This document shows, in pieces, positions 16,903 through 25,379 of a stretch of DNA of 64,000 nt (position 1 is the first letter of the stretch; each line of letters begins with the position of its first letter). A program made the position numbers and the translations under genes. Origin of the DNA: CAWCDJ01 sp963794265 (GTDB lineage: Bacteria > Acidobacteriota > Terriglobia > Bryobacterales > Bryobacteraceae); assembly GCA_963794265.1 (NCBI GenBank), contig CAWCDJ010000003.1:1302001-1366000 (forward strand). Reading direction: 5' to 3'. The notes under the pieces were generated by a model that worked only from the letters and a program-made list of their open reading frames with translations, searched no databases and had not been told where the DNA came from.

Positions 16903-17787
16903 TTACAACTTTAGCTCTTTCAGGTATTCCCGGAAGGGGCCGCCCAGGTCGTGGCGGCGCAGGGCGTATTCCACCGTGGCTTTGAGAAAACCGAGCTTGT
17001 CGCCGGCGTCGTAGCGCGTTCCTTCGAAGCGATAGGCGTAGATGGGGCGGCTGCGGAGCAGGTGCTTGAGGGCGTCGGTGAGCTGGATCTCTCCGCCGGA
17101 ACCGGGTTCAATGGCCTGGAGGGAGTCGAAAATCTCGGGCGTCAATACGTAGCGTCCGATGATCGCCAGATTGGAGGGCGCTATGGCGGGATCGGGCTTT
17201 TCGACCAGGTCGCGAATGCGGTAAACGCGGTCGGCGCAGCCGTTGTGGTGTACCGGCTCCGCATCGATGCAGCCATACGCCGAGATATTCTCGCGCGGCA
17301 CTTCCATCACGGCCAGGACCGGCGCGCCGAAGAAACCGTACACGTCCAGAAGTTGGCGCAGACACGGGGTTTCCGACTCGATGAGGTCGTCCGCCAGAAC
17401 CACCGAAAAAGGTTCTTCGCCCACCAGCTCCATGGCCCGCAGAACAGCATGCCCGAGCCCCAGCGCCTCCTTCTGACGAATGTAGGACACGTTGATCATG
17501 TCCGAGATGCTGTGCACGATCGAGAGCAGGTGGCGCTTGTTTCGCGATTCGAGCAGGTACTCCAGTTCAAAACTGACGTCGAAGTGGTCTTCGATGGCGC
17601 TCTTTCCGCGCCCGGTCACGATGATGATGTTCTGTATGCCCGAATGCAGGGCCTCCTCGACGCCGTACTGTATGATCGGCTTGTCGACGATCGGCAGCAT
17701 CTCCTTGGGCTGCGCCTTGGTGGCGGGGAGGAACCGCGTGCCCATCCCGGCAGCGGGGAACACGGCCTTTCTGACTTTAGCGGGCAT
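16903..17787 (-). CDS. galU: UTP-glucose-1-phosphate uridylyltransferase
   Basis: 294 residues. The nucleotidyltransferase signature A-A-G-M-G-T-R-F-L-P-A-T-K and the Mg-binding V-L-A-D-D motif are complete, followed by the G-Q-type E-K-P-D-P region (L-V-E-K-P-D-P). The enzyme makes UDP-glucose for cell-wall, capsule and storage polysaccharides. It is first in a two-gene unit with glcD and divergent from the ferredoxin gene, 97 nt away. Confidence 0.95.
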   Translation of the reverse strand: MPAKVRKAVFPAAGMGTRFLPATKAQPKEMLPIVDKPIIQYGVEEALHSGIQNIIIVTGRGKSAIEDHFDVSFELEYLLESRNKRHLLSIVHSISDMINVSYIRQKEALGLGHAVLRAMELVGEEPFSVVLADDLIESETPCLRQLLDVYGFFGAPVLAVMEVPRENISAYGCIDAEPVHHNGCADRVYRIRDLVEKPDPAIAPSNLAIIGRYVLTPEIFDSLQAIEPGSGGEIQLTDALKHLLRSRPIYAYRFEGTRYDAGDKLGFLKATVEYALRRHDLGGPFREYLKELKL

Positions 17788-17831
17788 CCTCTACAGTTTG
17801 GTGCGGACGCGAGCGTTTCGCAAGCCGCGAA

Positions 17832-17860
17832 TTGTATTTCCGTTTCTCGTGTGCTATGTA
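17832..17860 (+). promoter_or_regulatory. putative ferredoxin promoter
   Basis: TTGTAT (17832-17837) and TATGTA (17855-17860) are 17 bp apart, placing the transcription start about 18 nt before the ATG at 17885. TATAGG at 17859-17864 is an overlapping alternative. Confidence 0.4.
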
Positions 17861-17884
17861 TAGGTACCTGGGAAAACTACACCA

Positions 17885-18145
17885 ATGGCATACGTTATAG
17901 CAGAACCCTGCATCGGTACCAAAGATACCGCCTGTGTCGACGCCTGCCCAGTCGATTGCATCCACCCGAAAAAGGATGAACCTACCTACGAGACTGCAGA
18001 GCTTCTCTACATCGATCCGGTAGAATGCATCGATTGCGGCGCCTGTGTGCCGGTCTGCCCCGTCTCCGCGATTTTCGCCCTGGACGACCTGCCCGAAAAG
18101 TGGCAGGAATTCACCGCAAAGAACGCCGCGTATTACGGGCGGTAG
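17885..18145 (+). CDS. seven-iron type ferredoxin
   Basis: 86 residues, soluble. The first cluster site has C9-x7-C17-x3-C21-P-x2-C25, lacking the second cysteine of a C-x2-C pair. The second site is C-I-D-C-G-A-C-V-P-V-C-P. This arrangement matches ferredoxins of the Azotobacter FdI kind with one [3Fe-4S] and one [4Fe-4S] cluster. It is a one-gene unit between galU (divergent) and queD (convergent). It serves as a low-potential electron carrier; its partner enzymes cannot be told. Confidence 0.9.
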   Translation: MAYVIAEPCIGTKDTACVDACPVDCIHPKKDEPTYETAELLYIDPVECIDCGACVPVCPVSAIFALDDLPEKWQEFTAKNAAYYGR

Positions 18146-18203
18146 AAGGTTCGGTATCCTGCCGGTCCGCTTCCTGACGGTCGCGGCTCTGTGAACCACA
18201 CCG

Positions 18204-18575
18204 TCAGGGGCGGTAGGTTGCCGAGGCGGTGTCTGTTTCCCACAAACGGACCCAACCGATCGTCACGTGGTTCTTCCCCGCGAGCCCGGCATTCACTTCG
18301 TCGTAGATGTACTTCGCCATGTTCTCGGCGGAGGGATTCAACACGTCGAACGGCGGGAAATCGTTCAACCACTGGTGATCGAGGCGGTCGAGCACGGAAT
18401 GCACGACGCGTTTCAACTCGACGAAATCCACCACCAGCCCTATGGAATCGAGCTGCTCGCCCTGAACGGCGACTTGGCAGCGGTAGTTGTGGCCGTGCAC
18501 GTTTTCGCATTTTCCGCGGTAGTTCCGCAGGGCGTGACCGGCCGCGAATGTCTCTTCAATCGTAATTTCAAACAT
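18204..18575 (-). CDS. queD: 6-carboxy-5,6,7,8-tetrahydropterin synthase
   Basis: 123 residues, usual for QueD, which makes the second intermediate of queuosine/7-deazaguanine synthesis from dihydroneopterin triphosphate. The zinc histidines are in A-A-G-H-A-L and V-H-G-H-N-Y, and the catalytic cysteine is in Y-R-G-K-C-E-N. Its start overlaps the helicase stop by 8 nt, so it is the last gene of the ABC-F/helicase/queD unit. No other que gene is in the window. Confidence 0.92.
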   Translation of the reverse strand: MFEITIEETFAAGHALRNYRGKCENVHGHNYRCQVAVQGEQLDSIGLVVDFVELKRVVHSVLDRLDHQWLNDFPPFDVLNPSAENMAKYIYDEVNAGLAGKNHVTIGWVRLWETDTASATYRP

Positions 18576-20499
18576 CGAAAAACTTCTCCACGTCTTCGAG
18601 CCGGGTGGTGAATCCGTAATCGGGCAGGCTGTCGAAAAATACCTGGCCGTAGCGCTGCCTGGTAATCCGGTTATCCAGCAGGACCAGCACGCCGCGATCG
18701 GTCTTACTGCGGATGAGCCTTCCGAATCCCTGTTTCAGGGCGATGGCAGCCTGCGGAATCTGGTAATCGTAGAAGGGATTCCCTCCAGCGCCCCGGATGC
18801 TTTCGATCCGGGCGTTGACCACGGGGTCGCTGGGCACTGCAAACGGTAGTTTATCTATGATAACGCAGCTCAACTGGTCGCCTGGAACGTCCACGCCCTG
18901 CCAGAACGACGAAGTGGCGAACAGCACGCAGTTAGGCGTGGAGCGGAACTCCTCGAGCAGGGCGCTGCGCGGGCCGGTGCCCTGCAACAGAGTCGGGTAG
19001 TCGATTTCGAGCGACACCTTGTCGTAGACCAGCCGCATCTGCTGGTAGCTGGTGAAGAGCACGAAGGCGCGTCCGCGGCTGTGGCCCAGAATCCGCGCGA
19101 CCTCCTCGGCGGCGGCCTTGGTGAATGCGGGGTTGCGGGGGTCGGGGAGGTGCTGCGGCACGTAGAGCAGGGCCTGCGTCTGGTAATCGAAATGGCCGGG
19201 CACCACCAGGCTGCGGGCGTTATCGAGCCCCAACCGCTTTTCGACATACTCGAATCCGCCGGAAACAGCCAGCGTGGCCGAAGTCAGCACCACGGTTTCC
19301 ACGCGCTCGAACAGGCGCTCGGAGACGATGCTCGCAACCTCTATGGGGGTGGCCTGTAGGAAGCAGCCGCGGCCGCGCTTTTCGACCCAGTAGACGTAAC
19401 GCTCGTCGTCCTCTTCCATCACGAAGCGCAGGGCCGCGCCGAGTTCATTGGCCCGGCGGAAGAGCGGGCCGATCTCTTCAGGCGGGTTCTTGAGCAGTTT
19501 GAGGTGGGAGCCGATGAGTTCGATGGCCGCGAGCAGGCTGGTGTAGAGGTCTTCGTTATCCTGGCGGAAAGCGTTGCGGCCGTGGAAGGCGGCGCGCCGC
19601 TCGGCTTCGCCGAACAGGCCGAAGAACTGCGTCGAAAGCTCGTCGAGGCGCTCCAGGATGCGGTCGAGCTCGGGCGTGCCGAACTTCTTCATGCGGCCGA
19701 TCACGGCCACGTCGCGGCGCAATTCGTGGAACTGGTAATTGCTCACCGAGACGCCGAAATACTGGCCCACCACGTCTTCGATTTCGTGCGCTTCGTCGAA
19801 CACCACCGCGTGATACTCAGGCAGAATGCCGCCTTCGGAGTTTTCGTCCCGCAGGGAGAGGTCGGCGAAGAAGAGGTGGTGGTTGACGATGATGATGTCG
19901 CTTTCGATCGCTCGCTGGTGCATCAGGGTAATGAAGCAGCGCTCGTAATTGGGGCACTTCTGGCCGGTGCAGAGATCGCTACGTGCGTCCACCTTGGCCC
20001 ATACGGTGCTGCCTTCGGGAAGAGTTTTGATTTCGGCGCGGTCGCCGAACTCGGTGGTCTTCTCCCAATCGCGAATCACCTGAAAATCGGCCAGCTCTTC
20101 GAGGCCGCTGAGCACGGGCTCTTTTTCGGCATCGTAAATCTTCTGGCGGCAGGCGTAATTGTTCCGCCCCTTCATATAGCAGACCTTGAGCGGGCGCGCG
20201 AAGTGCTGCTGAAGGAACGGCACGTCCTTGAAGAAAAGCTGCTCCTGAAGGTTCTTGGTGCCGGTAGAAACTACGATGCGCTTGCCGGAGAGCAGAGCGG
20301 GGACGAGATAGGCGAGGGTCTTGCCGGTGCCGGTTCCGGCTTCCACGATCAGGTGCCGTTTATCGGCGAGGGCGGACTCGACGGCTTCCGCCATATCGAT
20401 CTGGCCGGCGCGGAATTCGTAGTTGGGATGCCACTTGGAGAGGGTTCCACCCCGCGAAAAGAACTGGCGTGCGCCTGCGGTGCGGGCCTGGGTGGGCAT
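18568..20499 (-). CDS. DinG/YoaA-family XPD-like iron-sulfur ATP-dependent helicase
   Basis: 643 residues. Walker A A-G-T-G-T-G-K-T (about 54-61), the D-E-A-H box (V-F-D-E-A-H-E) and a late superfamily 2 motif (Q-G-F-G-R-L-I-R). Four cysteines spaced N-Y-A-C and D-L-C-x4-C-x5-C match the [4Fe-4S] domain of DinG. Such helicases unwind damaged or R-loop DNA 5' to 3'. It follows the ABC-F gene by 27 nt and overlaps queD. No N-terminal exonuclease domain is present, so it is the short form. Confidence 0.9.
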   Translation of the reverse strand: MPTQARTAGARQFFSRGGTLSKWHPNYEFRAGQIDMAEAVESALADKRHLIVEAGTGTGKTLAYLVPALLSGKRIVVSTGTKNLQEQLFFKDVPFLQQHFARPLKVCYMKGRNNYACRQKIYDAEKEPVLSGLEELADFQVIRDWEKTTEFGDRAEIKTLPEGSTVWAKVDARSDLCTGQKCPNYERCFITLMHQRAIESDIIIVNHHLFFADLSLRDENSEGGILPEYHAVVFDEAHEIEDVVGQYFGVSVSNYQFHELRRDVAVIGRMKKFGTPELDRILERLDELSTQFFGLFGEAERRAAFHGRNAFRQDNEDLYTSLLAAIELIGSHLKLLKNPPEEIGPLFRRANELGAALRFVMEEDDERYVYWVEKRGRGCFLQATPIEVASIVSERLFERVETVVLTSATLAVSGGFEYVEKRLGLDNARSLVVPGHFDYQTQALLYVPQHLPDPRNPAFTKAAAEEVARILGHSRGRAFVLFTSYQQMRLVYDKVSLEIDYPTLLQGTGPRSALLEEFRSTPNCVLFATSSFWQGVDVPGDQLSCVIIDKLPFAVPSDPVVNARIESIRGAGGNPFYDYQIPQAAIALKQGFGRLIRSKTDRGVLVLLDNRITRQRYGQVFFDSLPDYGFTTRLEDVEKFFDV

Positions 20500-20526
20500 C
20501 GGGATGCTTTCAGTTTAACAGGGCCT

Positions 20527-22164
20527 TCACGCGTGAATCCCCGGCGCCTCGTGCCCGAGTTTCCGCACGTACTCCACGTAGGAGCCGGGATAGACGACGG
20601 GAGTCCGTTCCGTGCCGCTCTCGCCGCCCAGTTCCAGGACCCGCGTGCCCAGGCCGCGCAGAAAGGTGCGGTCGTGCGACACGAAAATCATGGTGCCTTC
20701 GAAACTTTTGAGCGCCTCGACGAGCATCTCTTTGGTGGCCAGGTCGAGGTGGTTGGTGGGTTCGTCGAGCACCAGGAAGTTCGGCGGATCGTAAAGCATG
20801 CGCGCCATGGCGAGGCGCGATTTCTCGCCGCCCGAGAGCGAGCGGATGCGCTTGTCGATATCGTCCCCGGAGAACTGGAAGGCACCGGCGAGGGTGCGCA
20901 GCGAACCGAGGCCGTCCTGCGGAAAATCGCTCTGGAGCTGCTCGATGATCGTCAGGCCGGCATCCAGCACGTCCAGCGATTGCTGGGCGAAGTACCCCAT
21001 GGTCAGGCTGGCGCCCAGCCGGACGGTTCCGGAGTCCGGTTGGGTGGCCCCGGCGATCATTTTGAGCAGGGTAGTCTTCCCCGCGCCGTTCCGGCCCATC
21101 ACGGCCCAGCGTTCCTGGCGGCGAACGGTGAGGCTGAACCCCTGGTAGATGACGCGCGGGCCGTAGCTCTTGTGCAGGTCTTCGAGAACCGCCACCTGGT
21201 CTCCCGAGCGGGGCGGCACACGGAATTCGAACTTCACCACCTGCCGCTTTTTAGGCAGCTCGATGCGGTCGATTTTGTCGAGCGCCTTGATGCGGCTCTG
21301 CACCTGGGCGGCTTTGGCGGCGTGCGTCCGGAAGCGCTCGATGAAGCGCTGCTCCTTGGCCAGCATGGCTTGCTGGCGGGCGAAGGCGGCCTGCTGGTTG
21401 CTTTCGCGGATGGCGCGCTCGCGCTCGTAGAAATCGTAATTGCCGGAGTAGGTGTTGATCTCGCCGGAATCGATTTCGGCGATCTTCGAAACGATGCGGT
21501 TGAGAAATTCGCGATCGTGCGAGGTCATCAGGAGTGCGCCGCCGAACGATTTGAGGAATTGCTCGAGCCAGATGATGGATTCGATGTCGAGATGGTTAGT
21601 AGGCTCGTCCATCAGCAGGACGTCGGGGCGGCCGAGAAGCACACGCGCCAGCGCGACGCGCATTTTCCAGCCACCTGAGAGCGCGCCGGCATCACCATCG
21701 ATCTGGTCATCCGCGAAGCCCAGGCCGTGGAGGACCTCGCGGGCCTGCGCTTCGAGGGAGTAGCCGCCGAGGTGTTCGTACTCTTCCTGAACCTCGCCGT
21801 AACGGGCCAGGATGCGGTCCATGCCGCCGGCGTCCCCGGGATCTTCGAGGGCGTGGTGCAAGGCTTCGAGTTCATGGTGCAGATCGCCGAGGCGTCCGCT
21901 GCCGGCAATGGCTTCGTCGAGAACCGAGCGGCCCTTCATCTCCTCCACGTCCTGGCGGAAATAGCCGATGGTGAGCTTTTTCGGGACCGAGACCTCGCCC
22001 TCGTCGGGAACTTCTTCGCCGACGATCATGCGGAACAGGGTGGTCTTGCCCGCGCCGTTGGGGCCGACCAGGCCGACTTTCTCGCCGGGGTTGAGCTGAA
22101 ACGAGGCGTCGACGAAGACGAGCTGCCTGCCGTATTGCTTGTGGATGGCGGAGAAGGAAATCAT
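20527..22164 (-). CDS. ABC-F family ATPase (translation-associated)
   Basis: 545 residues from M-I-S-F-S-A-I. Two nucleotide-binding domains with G-P-N-G-A-G-K-T and G-R-N-G-A-G-K-T Walker A motifs, L-S-G-G signatures and D-E-P-T-N-H-L-D Walker B boxes, joined by a charged linker (about 235-310) and no membrane domain. ABC-F proteins act on ribosomes, for example in relieving stalling. The in-frame extension upstream (to 22371) runs through a terminator-like repeat and the siroheme gene, so I reject it. The ATG at 22164 lacks a clear Shine-Dalgarno. Confidence 0.93.
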   Translation of the reverse strand: MISFSAIHKQYGRQLVFVDASFQLNPGEKVGLVGPNGAGKTTLFRMIVGEEVPDEGEVSVPKKLTIGYFRQDVEEMKGRSVLDEAIAGSGRLGDLHHELEALHHALEDPGDAGGMDRILARYGEVQEEYEHLGGYSLEAQAREVLHGLGFADDQIDGDAGALSGGWKMRVALARVLLGRPDVLLMDEPTNHLDIESIIWLEQFLKSFGGALLMTSHDREFLNRIVSKIAEIDSGEINTYSGNYDFYERERAIRESNQQAAFARQQAMLAKEQRFIERFRTHAAKAAQVQSRIKALDKIDRIELPKKRQVVKFEFRVPPRSGDQVAVLEDLHKSYGPRVIYQGFSLTVRRQERWAVMGRNGAGKTTLLKMIAGATQPDSGTVRLGASLTMGYFAQQSLDVLDAGLTIIEQLQSDFPQDGLGSLRTLAGAFQFSGDDIDKRIRSLSGGEKSRLAMARMLYDPPNFLVLDEPTNHLDLATKEMLVEALKSFEGTMIFVSHDRTFLRGLGTRVLELGGESGTERTPVVYPGSYVEYVRKLGHEAPGIHA

Positions 22165-22172
22165 TAGGGAGT

Positions 22173-22202
22173 AAAACGGGCAGGCCGGGAGGCCTACCCT
22201 AC
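22173..22202 (-). terminator. terminator-like hairpin, copy 1 of a 30-nt interspersed repeat
   Basis: Read on the minus strand, an 8-bp GC stem with one mismatch (GGTAGGCC / GGCCTGCC) and a TCCC loop is followed by CGTTTT. It begins at the stop codon of the siroheme gene. The identical 30-nt sequence recurs at 34624-34653, in the same position after another minus-strand gene. Confidence 0.6.
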
Positions 22203-22630
22203 AAGACCTCTTCGAGGCGTTTGCGGAGTTCGACGGAGAGGCGGGGATTCTCGCCGCCGGAGGAAACCGCCACCTGCACGGTGCCGCGCTGCAGGCGGGC
22301 GGGGACCACGAAATCGCACTCCCCGGCGGAATCCGCGATGTTGGCGAAAACGCCCTTGCCCTTGGCGGCAATGCCGATGCGGTGGTTGGTGAGACGGTCG
22401 TCGGTTGCGGCGAACACCAGCATCATGCCGGTGAGGTCGGAGGCGCGGAACCGGCGCCGCACCTGGCGGACGGGTAAAGATTCGAACTCCGATTCCCATT
22501 CCGGCGCGACCACCGTAACGCGAGCCCGGGCCTCAATCAGGCCCTTGGTCTTTCGGAGAGCGACCCGGCCGGCGCCCACAACCAGGACGGGGCGGTCCTT
22601 CAGGTCGAGGAAGATGGGATAGTACTTCAA
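22199..22630 (-). CDS. precorrin-2 dehydrogenase / sirohydrochlorin ferrochelatase-type protein, N-terminal domain only
   Basis: 143 residues. NAD-binding Rossmann start V-L-V-V-G-A-G-R-V-A-L-R-K and the family A-T-D-D / N-x-A-D segments match the N-terminal domain of CysG or Met8. It lacks the dimerisation and ferrochelatase extension (Met8-like proteins are about 200 residues) and the C-terminal methyltransferase. It may supply only the dehydrogenase step of siroheme synthesis. The start is TTG at 22630, 6 nt after TACAGT, with no Shine-Dalgarno, suggesting a leaderless message. Divergent from der by 53 nt. Confidence 0.75.
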   Translation of the reverse strand: MKYYPIFLDLKDRPVLVVGAGRVALRKTKGLIEARARVTVVAPEWESEFESLPVRQVRRRFRASDLTGMMLVFAATDDRLTNHRIGIAAKGKGVFANIADSAGECDFVVPARLQRGTVQVAVSSGGENPRLSVELRKRLEEVL

Positions 22631-22636
22631 TTCAAA

Positions 22637-22642
22637 ACTGTA
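22637..22642 (-). promoter_or_regulatory. -10-like hexamer for leaderless siroheme-dehydrogenase gene
   Basis: TACAGT on the minus strand ends 6 nt before the TTG start. No Shine-Dalgarno is present. Confidence 0.4.
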
Positions 22643-22670
22643 GCACGCGCGCCGGTTTCCGCCCGCCTGC

Positions 22671-22676
22671 TATGAT
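22671..22676 (+). promoter_or_regulatory. -10-like hexamer for leaderless der
   Basis: TATGAT ends 7 nt before the ATG at 22684. It favours that ATG over the in-frame one at 22672, which lies within the hexamer. Confidence 0.45.
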
Positions 22677-22683
22677 AGATTGC

Positions 22684-24006
22684 ATGTCCCAGGCCACCCC
22701 CAGCGTGGTCATCGTGGGCAGGCCCAACGTAGGAAAGTCCACCCTTTTCAACCGCATCACCGGACAGCGGCGCGCCATTGTGGGCGACGAGCCGGGTATT
22801 ACACGCGATCGGATCCATGGGTTTGCCGAACACGACGGCCGCCGTTTCGAAGTGATCGATACGGGCGGAATCGTCGTCGATGACCAGGAGTACATTCCGA
22901 GTCAGATTCTGCACCAGGCCGAAGTCGTGCTGGCGGACGCCGCACACGTCATCCTGCTAGTGGATGGCCGCGCCGAAATTACCGCGCCAGACCGCGACCT
23001 GGCGCGCATGCTGCTGCGGCTCGGCAAGCCCGTATCGCTGGCCGTCAATAAGGCCGATCCGGCGGCGCGCCACGGCCTCTCCGGCGAATTTTACGAGCTG
23101 GGAATCCCCGATATTTTTCCGATCTCGGCGGAGCACGGCACCGGCGTGGATGCTCTGCTCGACCGCGTGACCGACGGTTTTCCGGTTGCCGCGGACGGGG
23201 CGGAAACACCGGAGGAAGCGGACGGCGGCCGCATCAAGATTGCGATCATCGGCCGTCCGAACGTGGGCAAATCGACGCTGCTCAACACGCTGACCGGCGA
23301 AGATCGCGCCATTGTCTCGCCGGTGGCGGGCACCACTCGCGATGCGGTGGACGAGACGGTACACCGCAACGGGGTGGACTACGTCTTCATCGATACCGCC
23401 GGCATCCGCCGCAAGGGTAAGACCAAGCTGATGGCGGAAAAGTTGAGCGTGGTAATGGCTCGCCGTCATATCCGCATGGCTCACGTGGTGCTGCTGGTGC
23501 TCGAGGCCACCGAAGGCGTAGTGGCGCTCGACGCGACCATTGCCGGGTATGCGCACGAAGGCGGCCGGGCTTTGATCGTGGTGGTCAATAAGTGGGACGA
23601 AGTACAGGGGCAGAAGGGTCAAAAGAAAAACGAGTTTGCCGAGAAAATTCGCGACCAGTTCAAGTTCCTGGAATACGCGCCGGTGGTTTTCGTGTCGGCC
23701 AAGACCGGCGCGGGGGTCGAGCCCCTGTTCAAGCTGATCCGGGAAGTTTACGAATCGGCATCACTGCGGGTACCCACCGGAGAGATGAACCGGTTTGTGG
23801 AGCAGCTTCATTTCGAGGAACGGAAGATTTTCTACATTACGCAGGCGTCGATCCGCCCGCCGGAATTCGTCGTGTTCACGGACCGGCGCGGTCCGCTGCA
23901 TTTTTCCCACGAAAGATACCTGATCAACCAGATCCGGCGGCGATTCGGATTTCGGGGCACGCCGATCCTGCTGAAATCGCGCGGCAAGGCGCCCGGGCGG
24001 AAATAG
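22684..24006 (+). CDS. der: ribosome biogenesis GTPase Der (EngA)
   Basis: 440 residues from M-S-Q-A-T-P-S-V-V. Two tandem GTPase domains, each with G-R-P-N-V-G-K-S-T, D-T-G/A-G and N-K-A-D or N-K-W-D motifs, then a C-terminal KH-like domain ending in a basic tail. Der helps mature the 50S ribosomal subunit. The ATG at 22684 is chosen over an in-frame ATG at 22672 because it gives the usual short N-terminus and a -10 hexamer overlaps the earlier one. It is a single-gene unit before the bactofilin operon. Confidence 0.95.
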   Translation: MSQATPSVVIVGRPNVGKSTLFNRITGQRRAIVGDEPGITRDRIHGFAEHDGRRFEVIDTGGIVVDDQEYIPSQILHQAEVVLADAAHVILLVDGRAEITAPDRDLARMLLRLGKPVSLAVNKADPAARHGLSGEFYELGIPDIFPISAEHGTGVDALLDRVTDGFPVAADGAETPEEADGGRIKIAIIGRPNVGKSTLLNTLTGEDRAIVSPVAGTTRDAVDETVHRNGVDYVFIDTAGIRRKGKTKLMAEKLSVVMARRHIRMAHVVLLVLEATEGVVALDATIAGYAHEGGRALIVVVNKWDEVQGQKGQKKNEFAEKIRDQFKFLEYAPVVFVSAKTGAGVEPLFKLIREVYESASLRVPTGEMNRFVEQLHFEERKIFYITQASIRPPEFVVFTDRRGPLHFSHERYLINQIRRRFGFRGTPILLKSRGKAPGRK

Positions 24007-24103
24007 GAGAGTCGGGATCCGTTTGCCTTTTGGCGATACTCCCCTTTAGACTAGAGAAGCGGTATTATGCAGGCAATGATAGTCCATCCAGGAGAGCGGC
24101 CCA

Positions 24104-24661
24104 ATGTGGAATAAACGCCGGGATGAGGAACCCTCGAGGTCCTATAACCCACCGGGTCCCGCTGCCGCGCCCGTGGCGCCCAATCCAGTGGAGTCGAAAA
24201 AGGAGACAACAACCGTGTCCATGCCAGCCGGAAGATTTGAGCCGGAGCCGCGAGGCAACTCGGCGACCATAGGCAAGGCCGTCAAGATTAACGGCCAGAT
24301 CCACAGCAAAGAGGACCTGTACGTCGATGGTGACGTGGAAGGAACGGTGGAAGCTCCGGAACATAAGCTGACCATCGGCCCGAACGGCACGGTCCATGCC
24401 ATGATCAAGGCGCGGGAGGTGGTGGCGCTGGGGTCGATCCAGGGCAACGTGGAGGCCGCGGACCGGATCGAGATACGCAAGGACGCCAAACTGGTTGGCG
24501 ATATCAAAACTGCCCGGATCATTATCGAGGATGGTGCCTATTTCAAAGGCAGCATCGACATCGTGAAACCCGAGCCGGCCAAGGTCCCCAAGGCGCAGCA
24601 GGCGGTTTCGGCGCCGCAGTCGAGCGCTGTGCCGGCAGGAGCTTCGGACACGAAACGGTAG
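24104..24661 (+). CDS. bactofilin (polymer-forming cytoskeletal protein)
   Basis: 185 residues. A proline-rich, disordered N-terminus (1-50), a beta-helical core of short repeats (about 55-155; I-N-G-Q-I, V-D-G-D-V-E-G-T-V, V-Q-G-N-V-like steps) and a disordered C-terminus. Bactofilins form nucleotide-free filaments that organise envelope enzymes or polar structures. The ATG has an AGGAG Shine-Dalgarno. It is followed after 16 nt by a methyltransferase-like gene, probably in one operon. Confidence 0.9.
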   Translation: MWNKRRDEEPSRSYNPPGPAAAPVAPNPVESKKETTTVSMPAGRFEPEPRGNSATIGKAVKINGQIHSKEDLYVDGDVEGTVEAPEHKLTIGPNGTVHAMIKAREVVALGSIQGNVEAADRIEIRKDAKLVGDIKTARIIIEDGAYFKGSIDIVKPEPAKVPKAQQAVSAPQSSAVPAGASDTKR

Positions 24662-24677
24662 TCACCAGGGGTCCATT

Positions 24678-25379
24678 ATGTTGTTGCCCGGACCGCTGAA
24701 GAATATCCTGCGCGGCAAGGCAAACGGGCCCGCTCCGGCGGGGCCCGCCATGCCGGGGGGAAACTCGCGCCCGAGCCGTCAGTCGGGAGTCGAGGCCGTG
24801 ATTGCCACCCGGGCCAGTCGCGGGCTGGAGGAATTCTTCAGCTATATCCGGGGCCAATCCGGGCTGACGATCCTGGATTTGGGCGGGGCCACGCAGCAAA
24901 ACGTGAGCTTCATCACGAATCTGGGGCATCGTCTGTATTCTGAAGACTTTCTGCAGATTTTGAACGAGACCTTCGGCAGCACGGATACGGTGGATCAATC
25001 GAATCCGGGGCGCATCGAATATTTTTTGCGGCAGGCCCTGGATTACCCGGAAGAGCAGTTCGACGGCGTGCTGATCTGGGATGTGTTGGAGTATCTGGAG
25101 CCGTCGCTGCTGGCCGCGGTGATCGAGCGCATGCGGAAGATCGTGCGGCGGAAGAGTTACCTGCTGGCCTTTTTCCACTCCGACGACAAGCTGGACGCGG
25201 TTCCGTTCTACACGTTTCGGATTCAGGAAATCAATGCGCTGCAGGTGTCGCAGCTAGGCTTGCGGCGGCCGACCCAGCTCTTCAACAATCGCAGCCTGGA
25301 GAAGTTGTTCGGCGAGTTCGAGTCGGTAAAGTTCTTCCTGACCCGCGAACGGCTGCGGGAAGTCATTGTCAAGGTCTGA
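24678..25379 (+). CDS. methyltransferase-like protein of unknown substrate
   Basis: 233 residues. After a low-complexity basic N-terminus (1-35), a motif I-like strand T-I-L-D-L-G-G-A-T and a later F-D-G-V-L-I-W-D-V-L-E-Y-L resemble class I SAM methyltransferases, although the glycine-rich loop is degenerate (G-G-A-T-Q-Q-N). SAM binding is therefore uncertain. Linked to bactofilin by a 16-nt gap, it may act on the envelope or be a partner of the filament (inference). Its end overlaps the convergent glycosyltransferase gene by 11 nt. Confidence 0.6.
   Translation: MLLPGPLKNILRGKANGPAPAGPAMPGGNSRPSRQSGVEAVIATRASRGLEEFFSYIRGQSGLTILDLGGATQQNVSFITNLGHRLYSEDFLQILNETFGSTDTVDQSNPGRIEYFLRQALDYPEEQFDGVLIWDVLEYLEPSLLAAVIERMRKIVRRKSYLLAFFHSDDKLDAVPFYTFRIQEINALQVSQLGLRRPTQLFNNRSLEKLFGEFESVKFFLTRERLREVIVKV

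Noticed and set aside
19504..21678. A 724-codon open frame on the plus strand
   Set aside because: It is antisense to the helicase and ABC-F genes, has no recognisable domain, and is the usual shadow of high-GC coding DNA.
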